Positions 1 through 11,600 of a stretch of DNA of 64,000 nt are shown here, piece by piece (position 1 is the stretch's first letter; each line of letters starts with the position of its first letter). Below the pieces are notes generated by a model. That model saw only the letters and a program-made list of their open reading frames with translations, ran no database searches and was not told the origin of the DNA. The stretch is from Pyrrhosoma nymphula (Eukaryota > Arthropoda > Insecta > Odonata > Coenagrionidae), in the NCBI GenBank assembly GCA_963573305.1, contig OY754335.1, positions 15,229,501 through 15,293,500 of the forward strand, written 5' to 3'. Made by a program: the position numbers and the translations under genes.

Positions 1-2581
1 TGCCCAAACGTAGGTAGTGGCTTTTTACCTCCTGTAAAATATTAAGAGCTTTATCATATTCTTTTACACCATTTTTGTTCATTTTTATTCCCTTAAGAAA
101 ATCATTGGATTCTGTAAAGACAGTATTTCTTAATATTTTAATTTACATACTTACTTTCAAGATATTAGCAAAATTTTTATAATTTGATGGAAAAAATACT
201 CATAGGTATAATTTTGTTCCTTCATTTAATTTTGTACATATGTATAATTGCATAAATGTTACATTTTCAGTTCCAAAATCAACTATTTTCTCTCAACAAT
301 AGAAATTTTAATTTCCTAGGCTACCTGAGCATTGTCTCTAAAGGGATATTCATGCATTTACCGGTTGAGTGATCAATTTGAGACTTCCAATAAGATCTTT
401 GGTGTGGTGATTGTCACCCTAAACTCTCCATTTGTGACACACTTCTAGGAGAACCAACACAAACGGACTAACATTGAAATTGTAATAATAGTAAAACATT
501 TCAATAGAATTTTTAAGAATTGATTTTTGAAGTTGCCAGGATTTACTCACACTAAGGACGTTGAATGCAATACATTGTTATCCCTCAGAAAAAATAAATT
601 TTTGAGATTTAATTCTGTTATTTAGATGTAGAATCTCAGTATAATAATACTATGCATCTAGCGATTTGGTATTACTCAATTTGGAATTAAAGCTAATTTA
701 GTAGCTTCAGCTTTATTTAAAATTAACTCAAGGGCAAATAATTGATTTGGGCCAGAAGTGTTTTCCATGCTCATGACTTAGGATCACTTCCATGAAAAGA
801 TTTTTACATTTCATTCGGTTGAGTTTTGTACCAATCCAACCATATATAGTTGTTTTTTTTTACTGTGTATCATGTAAAAATATCAGGGATCCCAATTGTA
901 AGGGTATTTCTTGATGCAAATCAAGCTAAATATTGGGGATTGGATTGGTGTGGTGGCTAGAGTTCCGGCTTCCCATCCTGAAGGCCCAAGTTTGAATCCT
1001 TTTGGTGGTGGAGGTTATTCAACGGAATACTGGTCCCAACCTGAGTTCTGTATGGAGAGCACTTTAACAGTAGTTCTCCCTCCATTGGAAGTTAAAATTC
1101 ATTCAATGCATTGGTACTTTTAATTATGAGTTGGCTGGCATCAACTCTTTCAGGCTTCTCTCCACTCTTTCTCAATTCTCCTGACATCCTACCATCATAC
1201 CTCTCATGTTCTCAATTATGAAAAAGACGTCAGCTATTGGTAGCATCCCCATACAACCACCCAACAAACAAAGGTGAACACTTCATCAATCTGATTAGGG
1301 TAGGGCCTAGCCACGTTCCTGTCAGTTCACCGAAGTTGAGTAACAATAGGCCTGGACGGTGGTTGGATGGGTGGCCCTCCTCCATACCTCTATAAGGGTG
1401 GATGGAGAGGTGACTCTCCTCCAGACCTATACTGGGAAGCCAGTGGGCTTCATACATATACCGAGATGCTCTTGTCCCCTGTCTGCAAGTGGCAGGCAGG
1501 TTAAATGTCGGATGGCACAATGGACCATGAGGTCTGAGTGCCAGGAGGGCTCCAGAAGGCCCTACCCATACAATCTACAGTTATCAATCTGATTAGGATG
1601 CCATTTCCACCATATTATGAATAGTTGTCGGTGAACAAAGGCCTGGCAATGCCAACAAATTTATGGCATAATGCACACATAAGGGCATTGAAAAGAATAA
1701 TTTTCCCATAAAATAGAGAACTTCAAAATTTTCACATGTTATCTATTCCAGATAATTGTTCCGAATCTTCTGAGTAGCTTTGTATCTACTATATGATCTT
1801 TTAACATCAAATTGGAAGGTTTATTTTTATCCAACGCTCCATGTTCAATCCTCATTTGAATGTCAGCTGGTGCCTTACACTATTAGAAAATAATACAAAA
1901 TAATATAAATTGTCTTGGACTTGAATTAGTAAAACATTTTTGATAGATTTTGCATTCCATGACCTAAGATCATGAAGCTTTGGAGGAAATTCAAAGCTTA
2001 AGCTCTATTAGTGAAACAACATTTAAGAGGGTGGGGTTGCTTGTAAGCTTCGGATAAATTTATGGTTAACATTTTGGAAAGTGAGTTAATTCGTCCTTAA
2101 CTATTTTGTGCGTTTTTATATATTTTTAAATTGATGCTTGCATTGAAATGTGTGAATTTTAGAGTTTTACCCGATTCAGTTGAAATTACGAAGTTTCCCG
2201 TATGGAAAAAATACAATCATACTCTAATGTTAAAATACTCTTTTATTTTATAGAAGATACTTGTACTTTGAACCAAATGAGTATGGCTACTTCAAGAACA
2301 AATTTTCACGGAATATTGACCCTTAATATGTCCAAATTTCGAAAGTGATCTTTTAATAGTCCGTGGCCTAATGCGATGTACAATTTCAAGTTACCGCGCT
2401 CATCACCCGAAAATGTTTCCTTTAGTGATCACAGGTGGCAGCAGTAAGCACAGAAATGAGCTTCTTTCGTTAGTAGTTTACATGTTGACCACTAGGCGTT
2501 TGAATATTTGTACGAGAAAAATCATTTGCAAATAAGGACTGGGGAAGTGTGAATGGTTGTGTGGATCTTGTCTTCGATGAG
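1..2581. other. Upstream flank of PLOD exon 1, no gene recognised
   Basis: This AT-rich sequence precedes the first coding exon of the PLOD gene. Apart from a SINE-like copy near 935-1270 and a short direct repeat of the words CAATCTGATTAGG (about 1285 and 1587), I see no gene or RNA. The promoter and any 5' UTR of PLOD should lie in its last few hundred bases, but no convincing TATA box or initiator can be singled out. Confidence 0.5.
935..1270 (+). repeat. Degenerate tRNA-derived SINE-like copy
   Basis: A tRNA-like head is visible: an A-box-like word (GTGGTGGCTAGAG near 949) and a B-box-like word (AAGTTTGAATCC near 988). A non-coding body follows and ends near GACGTCAGCTATTGGTAGC. The spacing of the two boxes fits a pol III promoter. 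No clean target-site duplication is seen. The open frame crossing it is an incidental ORF. Confidence 0.4.
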
Positions 2582-2675
2582 ATGATGTGGTTGCGGGTTG
2601 CGTTAATGTTATTTCTTCTTTATTTTGCCACATTGTTCGATGGGGCATCCTTAAAGGATAGGAAAAACAAAAAAG
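2582..2675 (+). CDS. Plod: PLOD exon 1 (signal peptide)
   Basis: It encodes MMWLRVALMLFLLYFATLF followed by a short charged stretch ending KNKK, a classic ER signal peptide and spacer. The donor is AAAAAAG|GTAAGT, phase 1. An upstream in-frame GTG at 2549 exists, but the first in-frame ATG is 2582. The next in-frame ATG follows immediately, so the start is certain to within one codon. Confidence 0.85.
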
Positions 2676-5600
2676 GTAAGTGCATGTTTGTCTACGTTTC
2701 GAGATTTCCATCTCTTCTCATACGATTAGGGATGCTGTAAGCATCATTCATGTGTACCTACCCTGAATCAGTTCTATCAATTGTGAGAGTAATTCTTTTT
2801 GCATGAATTTTTTTCCTGCTTCCATGACCCGGTTACGTGCTAGTCATAGATCGATGGCTTTTCAGAGAATTTTTTTGTTTCTATTTATGCATCGATTTAT
2901 TGCTAGTGGCTCAGTACTAAACGTTCTTGACGTGGTTAATTGTAAACCTCCAGTTTATTCTGAGATTGTTATGAATTAAAAGAAAGAACTGAATGCAAGG
3001 TTGCATGTACTCCAATATCTGAGTGAACTCTTTGCTTGTTTTTAACGTAATGTCTCTACACTCTAACCTTAATCTTTCTTACCTTTCTTGTAATTGCTTC
3101 GTGTTTATCCAATATTGCAGTAGTAACTCAGCTGTAGCCGTAGTTAGTGATACTTTTAAAAGTTATCCTATCTCCCTGTGGACATTACGTCCACCCTTCG
3201 GATAACTTCAGCAAGTGTTGTGGATGCACAACCCGTTGACATTCTTGAAAGTGGCGATGACGTCAGTTTTGAATAGGTCTTTGAAGTTTTCCATGGTGGT
3301 TGTTTTTGTCACCCTATCGGCCGGAGTGGTGGAAGAAGTCCACCACTTGGTTTCCGCCTACATGCAATCGTACGCCTTTTTCGTCATTTGCGTAGGGGGA
3401 GTACTCATCAGAGCCTGTGGCTCTTTAGCCTTCAATCATCCACTCATAGTTCTGGGTCGTATCCTGGAATTAAACTTAAATGAAAAATCATAGCGACGCC
3501 AGTTTAAATTCAGTAGATACCCGAGCGACCCTGAATGATAGGAAAAATATCTGCGACCCTCGGCGCAAAGAGGTCGCGTCAACGACCGGCTGCAAGTGTA
3601 TAGATTAACGATTTCATTCATGCGGCCGTGCCGCCTTATTCCGTACGGTTGGACAGATTAGTCCGTTTTTCTAATCCGGATTCTTTCATTTTTTTCCTAC
3701 TATTTGGACTTTGGGAGTGGGAAGTGCTGAGAAGGCGTGGGAGTCATCATCCTCCGGTCATGTGACGCAATTTTTTATATTTTTTCTCTCTGGCGAAAGA
3801 TGATAACCTTCTTGCAGACACCACCGACTTGAGCCCTCTGAGGGAAGAATGCGTGGAGGATTTTTCGGGAAAGTGCCCTGCGTTTGTAATTCCATTGTTC
3901 GTTTATTCTTCCCTCGAGTTGGAAACTTCCTTCCTCTGGCAGCGCAGCGGAATACTTGACCCATTGTTATGGTTTTGGTACCTAATTCATGGTTTCCAGG
4001 AAAGTCCTTAAATTCATAGAAGACACCATGAAAACTATTTGTTCAAAATGTTTGTCTGAAGATTTTATTTATTGATGTACTGATTTTTCTTGATTTTAGT
4101 TTTCGTTTCGTATCATATGATACCAACAAACAATATCATATTGTTGTGTGCTTTCTGGACCATTGTGAAATAAATCGTGATTGTATTTATTAACCTTGAA
4201 AAAATAGTACGTAAAGTCCTCCACAGAAATCAATTGTTGTTATTTTACTTATTGCATTATCATAATGTATGATATGCCTATGGCATTTTCTAGAAAGTCT
4301 GAAAGGCCCGCTGTATATCTTTCTAGTAGATCCTAGAGGGAGAGGATCTCAATTCTGCTCACTGTATGCGCCTTAGGATAATTTTACTCTTTTGAAATAT
4401 TTGTAGAAGAAGGGGTTGATGTGTCCGGTATACCGTAGTACTACTTTCTACGGCGTACTAGCTCAATTTCTAAACTGCAGGATGTATTCTTTTTTGATAT
4501 TGCGGAAGTATTTCTTATTGTCAGTAATTGTGTGCGGTGTGCCTTTCCTTCTTATTGGTACAAATATGTGATGGTATAGTGATACTTTTTAGCTGAATCA
4601 TCCTAGTCGGGAAACAGCTGCGAAGGAGTTTTCAATTTTTATTTTTTTTTTAAATTTCCTAAAATTTCGAATTCATCCAATAAACGTAGTGTGTGATGAA
4701 GTCTTTAACCAAGAATTCCTTAACAATAGGCCATGCACAATGGCCCTGACACTATCTTATTGTTAGAAGAAATGATCTCGTTCACGTCTTATTCGTCGCG
4801 GTTGTGTCACGATGTTCCCAGGGTTCGAAGTTGATGTAAAGAACACTCCCGAGGAATGAAGACGAAATCATCTCCGCGTCCAGCACGTGTGAAGCGAAAC
4901 GGACTCGTGTGTTTAGAAAGGGATTCCTTTGAGGGGTCGTCTCAAGATATCTGCTGCGATCAGTCGGTTCTTCGTTCGGTGTTTTCTTTTTGTTTCTCTC
5001 CTCCTCATCCATCAGCACATATGTGGGCGGAGGGTAATGGACTCGAATCGTGCGCTTGACCATGATTTGATTACGCTGATGAATCGGTATGGCACATGGG
5101 GCCACGCGGTTAGAATGCAAGAAGAATTTCCTGCGAGGCGCGGTATACGGCTGGAGCGTCACGTAACCAAGACGACCGACACTGTTTACATCTCCCCTCC
5201 TACCCCTCTCCTTTTTTCATCCGTTCTCGCTTCCTTTAGCCAGTTTTTTTTCCTTCTCTCGTTCTCTCTCGCAGCCACCGGTCGCTTCATCGCCCGTGGG
5301 TCCATAATCCCCAGCATCTTTGCCATCGCAGAGGGGTTGAATGCAGTGTTTGCTTTTGCCTCGTCGGCTTCATGTTTTTTTCATTTACTCTTTCCAGTGG
5401 GTGGTGTCTTTTCACCCACACACAATCTCCGCATCCCTTCTCGGCTGACTTCCTTTCGCTTCTTCGGGGCTAGCAGTTCGTGTTTTATGTGAGCGAGGAA
5501 GTGGTTATCTCGCCAAAGACGCGCCTGCTGATGATAACTCACGCCTAGTGTTCAGAGGAAATCCATTGCAGAACTGTTCCCATGCAGTGGGGAGAAAGGT

Positions 5601-8600
5601 GTTTTATTTTTCGAAATATCATTCAAGTGGGCGCTTGAAGTATTTTTACGCGGTGACTACGAATGGGCGAATTGCTTCTATTTTGAGCTAGTTTCGTTGG
5701 CCATATTCGGCTATATTTGGGATTATTTTGCCACAAGTGTTAGACATCTTAAGAAAACGTGTTAATCTGAAAGTTCGAGCTATAGTAATATTTCTGCTTC
5801 TTCGCCAGAACCTATAATCTTCGTGGGCTACTATCCCCTGTGAGCTGGTTAAAAATTTATTTTTGCGTTTCCTTGTGTATTTAATATATTCATTGATATT
5901 TCACTGTCCCTTTTTCATTCAATTACTCGTAAATATATAGGTATCAAAATCGAACAATTTTTTGCTTTTATGTACATATTTCTTTTACTTTTTGAATATT
6001 TTAAGTCTGTACTTACCCATCCATTAGTATTGATATGAAGTAATACCGTACGTTATACTCAGTTAGTTAAAGGAAGGATGGCACACAAGCCGAAGATAAT
6101 TTTGTGATGGAATACCATAAAGTCAATTCATAAGTATGTCAATTTTTACAGAACGTTGCCCATTAAGTTTTTTATTATTTTTATGTATGTAGTTCGTAAG
6201 AGTTATTTCGTGGTACCTAAATTATGAGCCACTATTGATGTCACTTTTTTATTCATATCTTGCCGTATATCGGTTATAGTATCTCCCCTTGTCATATCTT
6301 TGCGGATATCCATTTCCATATCCTCACCCTATCAAACCGCATGCTTTCCCAGGGAAAAAAATCTGTACTGTGGGTGAACTGCAACTGAGCTAAAACTGGA
6401 CTAAACTCAGCATTTAGCACAGTTCCAGTCCACATAACTGTACTGGACTGTAATGTGGTGGTCTTTATGAGGGACGATTTGCACTGGAAGTGTACTGTGG
6501 AGACCGTACTGTGGAGAGAGCTGTACTGTAACAGTGCTGCATAACAGTGCTGGAAGTGTACTGTGGTACCAACTGTACTGTAACAAAGCTGTGTAACAGG
6601 ACTGGTACTGTACAATAGCTCAGACTGTACTGTGACAGAGCTGTGTAACATGGTTTGTACTGTACTATAGCTCAAACTGTACTCTCAAGTAAAAATTTCT
6701 CCCTTGAAACTCAACTGATTCTGGACTGAAACTCCACTTAACGGGTGAAAACTGTCTTGAAACTTCCTTGCAACTGGACTGCACTGCCTTGGCCTCAACA
6801 AGAAAAACTGCGGTCAACTGAAACTCCACTGCTACACTCCCTTGCTACTCCATTGAAATAGAACTGCTTCTCTCTTGCTGCGTGAGTGCTCCACTGCTTC
6901 TCCTTTGTCACGTCATTTTATTGCCATGCCCAAGGAGTCTATATTAATATAATGTAATATCCGTGGCCATGCCACTCAGCTGCTGCAGTATTTAGGTATC
7001 CCCATTCCCAACCTAACTGAACTGCTTCTCTCTTGCTGCATGAGTGCTCCACTGGAACTGAACTGGCCAGTTGGCCCAGGCCAGGCCACACACGGGGTCC
7101 GAGCCACGCGGTCGAAAGCGACCCAACCCTTCACCGTGGGCAGTTTATGGCAGCAACTGTCCAGTCACACTCTAGTTTATAACTTTTAAAAGGTAAACAT
7201 AAATCGTAAAATTATGTTCGTCTTTGTGTTGAACTAATCACGCTGATGAAAAAGGTTTTTTTCATCGCAGTTATACGATAGATATTAACCATTTTATGCG
7301 CTTAAGTAAACCAAGCCAGTTTAATGTACATTATATTACTAAATCACGTAAAATGGTTAATCTCTATCGTATAACTGCGATAAAAAATACATTTTCGTCA
7401 GCGTGATTAGTGCAACACAAAGACGAACAAAATCCTTCGATTTATGTGTAACTTATAGAAGTTATAAACTATATTGCGACTGTTCAGTTGGTGCCATAAA
7501 CCACCGGCGGTGAAGGGTTCAGTCGCCTTCGACGCCGAGACTCGGACTCCGAGTTCGGGTGCCTCCCGAAGAAATCTCCTCTTTGTTCTTTCAGGCCAAG
7601 GGTTTTCTTGCTATTGTGCTCAATGATCCATTCGGTAACAAGAATTTTAAGAAGTATCTACCCGGTGTGTTTAGCACGTGGTCCCTCCTTCACCCGAAAC
7701 TTTGGCAAAAATGGGAAGCCTGCAAACGAATCGGAGAGATAGTAGAGCCAGTAAACACTTCACTGTGAGCTTTGCGTTATTAATTTCCGTAAAAAATTAT
7801 GTTATTTCTATGTGTTTATTGGTACATGCATTCAGAAATTTTCTCCTTTCAACATTTCTGCAAGTTAGGGGTCGTACATAGACTGCGTTACCGTTTTCGG
7901 TGATTTTTTACCCCTCTCCCCCACCCGCTTCGTTGACAACCGTAGTATTTTCCCCAAACCCCCCGACATGTAACGTTGTCTCTACAAATGAAACTTTCAA
8001 TTCCAAAATATTTACTCAAGTATTGAGTGAGCTTATTTTTAGGGATAGGTTGATAGAAAAGTTTTGTTACGAGGTCGCTTTTTAAGGTGGCTCGAGCGAG
8101 ATAGTTCCCTAGTCATAATTGAGACCATATTCAAATTTTAATTTTTTATTCCATCGTCTGTAAGAAGTATGAAATAGATGTTGTTATATTAATGGCGCAA
8201 AGATATAGTTATATATGACCAAATTTTCAGTAATTATATAAAGAAAGCTACATACGTGACCTGACTCATTTTCTCACGCCTTATGGCTGAAAACCCTGCA
8301 AAACAGCAGGTTTTTTGCGATTCTGTAAAAATTACTTCGGTGAGTAATAGATTAATTTTTATAAATAGTTGAGAAGACATGCAAACTATACACCGTTAGT
8401 TTGTTGACGAAATCTAGGTGCTAGGTTCACTTTTTTTTAAATATTCCTCCTCTGGAGCGCACTGCCGTAATCTATCCCGAGTAAAGCAGCTTGAATTTTC
8501 AGGCAAATTACTCGAAGAGTAGTTGGGAAAGTGGTTGACATGTTGATATTATTGGAAAGATAAAGAGTTTTTTTCTTTAAAATGATGCCCAGTTCATCAC

Positions 8601-11600
8601 ATTCCAGGTGAAGTCATTTTTCGCTGAAACTACCTTAACACTAGAATGCCCGTTTGGGTCAAATTGACCCAACCCAGAATACTTTTGTCGATATTTTTTA
8701 CATCAGGAGGTTTATTGACCTGATATTTCCTGACTTTTAATAATTCATCGTTGTTTACCACTATGCAGAATATAATTCTCCTAATATTATTTCTTCTGTA
8801 TTTTTTCAACATTTATACCAGCAATGCCCGTATGGGTCATTTTGACCCAAAACTTTTACCCCGTTGAAAGCTTTTAACTCCTCGATTGCCTTTTATTTTA
8901 TGTATCACAATGTATTAAAATACATTGTTAATCTGTATATATTGCCTTTTTACATCAATGGTATTTTAGTGTGTTGATACATTGTATTTTTGAGCTCTAA
9001 ATCTTGGGTTAAATTCTTCGACTCCCTTTTCTTTACCCCCCTCATTGTATTGTTCCCCAAATCCCCACAGTTTATTGATAAATTGTGTTGTCGAGTTCTA
9101 AACCTTGGGTAACATTCTTTGACTTCCTTTACTTCACTCCCCTCATTTTTTATTTCCTCGCATCCCCACGTTGTACTGATACATTGTTTTGTTGAAACCT
9201 AAACCTTGGGTAACATCTGATACAACAAGCTTCTGATACAATAGGAATAGAGTAAGAAGCTATAAATGGAACCAAGTGTTAAGAGGTGAACTTGGGTGCT
9301 ATTACCCTTGATAGACGGTCGCAGAAAAATATTTTCAGGGAAACACCTGGCCCTATGTCTCATGCAAAAAGAAATGTATCAAAAGAAAGTGTTGCTAGAG
9401 CGTGGCGACTTTTCATAGATGAGTCTATGCTTCGGCACATAAAGCATTCCTCGGAGGCAGAGTCCCACCGACAGATAAGAAATAACAACTGGTCTCTTCA
9501 ACTGAATGAGTTAGAAACATTCATTTCCATATTGTATACTCGGGGTATATCTGATTCTATTAAATTTCACACTCATTCATTGTGGTCTGATTCATGGGGC
9601 TCTTCATTTTGTAGGGAAACCATGGGGAGAAATGGTTTTTGTGAAATTATGCAATATTTGCTGTTTGATGAGTTACCTACTCGCTCTATTACACTTAAAA
9701 AGGATAAATTTGCTCTGTTTTCGGAAGTGTCGAATAAGTTCATAGAAAACTGTATCTTGGCCAACAAACCTGGACCAAATACAACAGTGGATGAACAGCT
9801 GTTACCGAGTAAAGCGAGGTACCCTATTACGCAATTTATTCCGTCAAAACCTGACAAATACGGGCAGAAATACTGGTTAGCTGTAGATGTTCATTCAAAA
9901 TACATATTGAATGGCTTTCCCTACTTAGAAGCAGATACGTCGCGGCCAGTCGAAGAGCGTGTATCAGACTATGTGGTTTTGCGCCTAATGGAGCCTTACC
10001 TAAATACTAGTAGAAACGTAACCAGGGACAATTATTTTATGTCCCTAAAATTGGCTAAGGAATTCAAGCCAAAATCCACAATTATCGTTGGTACTGTGAA
10101 CAAGGCGCGAAGGGAAAAAAAGCGAAAATTTTAAAAACCATGAGAGGCCATTATACTCTAGTAAAGTGATTAATAACGAGGACATTACGCTGACAATTTA
10201 CCAAGGCAAAAAATCAAAGAGTTTTGCACTTATCCGTTCTCTCAACCCCACAGTTGATTTAGCTAATAATCAGAAAGACTCCCGAGACTTTCAATTTACA
10301 ATGGAACGAAATATGGCGCTAATATAGTCGACCAAATGGCGAGAAGTACTCAGTAAAGGCTTCCGCCCAACACTGGCCAGTTCATTTTTTTTGCCACCAT
10401 CAATTCCTATGTTCTATACAAAATTGTAACAAAGTCAAATATTTCCCGTCAAAAATTTCTCCAAAAATTAGCTGAGGAACTAAGAGAAGACTTACTTTAT
10501 TGCAAAAATATTATAAAACAAAAGGAAGACATCGTAACTGAATTAGAATCAGAAAAGTCACGCCGAAGGTGTGAAGTAAAAACAGACTGTAAAGGCAAGA
10601 AAACCGTAGATAAGTGTTCGTGTTGCAAAAAAATGTTATGTGGAAAATGCAAAGCTAAAATCAGGTATCTGTGCAGAAAATGTATCAAAAAATAAATTTG
10701 TTCGTTACAAATTTTATTTTATGTTTAATAATATTTTGCGAAATATATTGATTCACTTTAATGTATTTTGACTGTACTATATTAAAATCTTAATTATGAA
10801 ATTCTCTTTCGTAATTTGTAACTAGTATTTAAATAAAGATAAAGGGAAAACGCTTTATTTTGTTCATTATTTGTATTTTATTTTAATAGTTTTAATTAGT
10901 TTTTATGGGTACATTAGAATGTAATTGCATAATTGTACTTCCTAGAAAAACACTTACAATAAAACTAGTAATAAACATTATTATATGCGTAAAATATATA
11001 TACATAGATATATTGGGTCAAATTGACCCACTCGGACATGGTAGGGGCAGGGACCGCTCTAGCAATACAGGCGCCCTAGGCGAATGATGAAAAAGGCGCC
11101 CCTGAAAAAATTTTGCGCGCGCCCGCCGGAAGGTTAAGCAGCTAACAAGCCCTTTACTTTATGAAATAGGGTTAGATATGTTATCGAGTTTTAGGTAATA
11201 AGGTTGTCGGACTATAGGGTTTACTATTTCCCTCCCCCTTCTTTTTTTCTTTTTTCTCCATTTTTTCCCCCTTTTTCCTTTTTTTTTTCTTTTTTTTTCT
11301 CTTCACTTGTCATTTCGGCGCCCCTCAAATCGCGGCGCCCCATCACTTCGCCTAGTTCGCCTATATGGTAGAGCGGGCCCTGGGTAGGGGGTAAGCATAG
11401 CCTGGGCATGCTAGTGTTAACCCGCGAGAAGGTTAAAATGTTAGCAATTTGATGGTATGAAGACTTGCAACATTGTAGAAGCAATAGTTCTGTTACATTG
11501 AGTTATAGTAGTAGCTTTGGGTGTAAGAAACACCCCGCGCGCCCTACCTCATGTTAAACTCAGTAGTATTGTCGACGTGATGCTGACGAGTAAGAAACGT

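Larger units (their letters stand above)
8639..11416 (+). mobile_element. piggyBac-superfamily transposon, decayed, with TTAA duplication
   Basis: The element is bounded by TTAA at 8635-8638 and TTAA at 11417-11420. Its left TIR is CACTAGAATGCCC, and the reverse complement of its right end is CACTAGCATGCCC (12 of 13 match). Three near-palindromes of TGGGTCA/TGACCCA lie at 8655-8671, 8833-8849 and 11014-11030, plausible transposase binding sites. TTAA target choice and the transposase remnant inside both identify piggyBac. A hAT MITE interrupts the right subterminal region. Confidence 0.92.

Noticed and set aside
3215..3493. 92-residue + strand ORF with hydrophobic stretches
   Set aside because: No family resemblance and no neighbouring exon. 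The hydrophobicity follows from T-rich composition.
4782..5492. Open frames of 126 (-) and 187 (+) residues in intron 1
   Set aside because: They overlap each other, have no recognisable domain and show no splice support.
7869..8000. GGGGTCGTACATAGACTGCG with C-rich runs as a MITE like 34120-34638
   Set aside because: Only one end is visible, so it is mentioned as a possible relative but not called.
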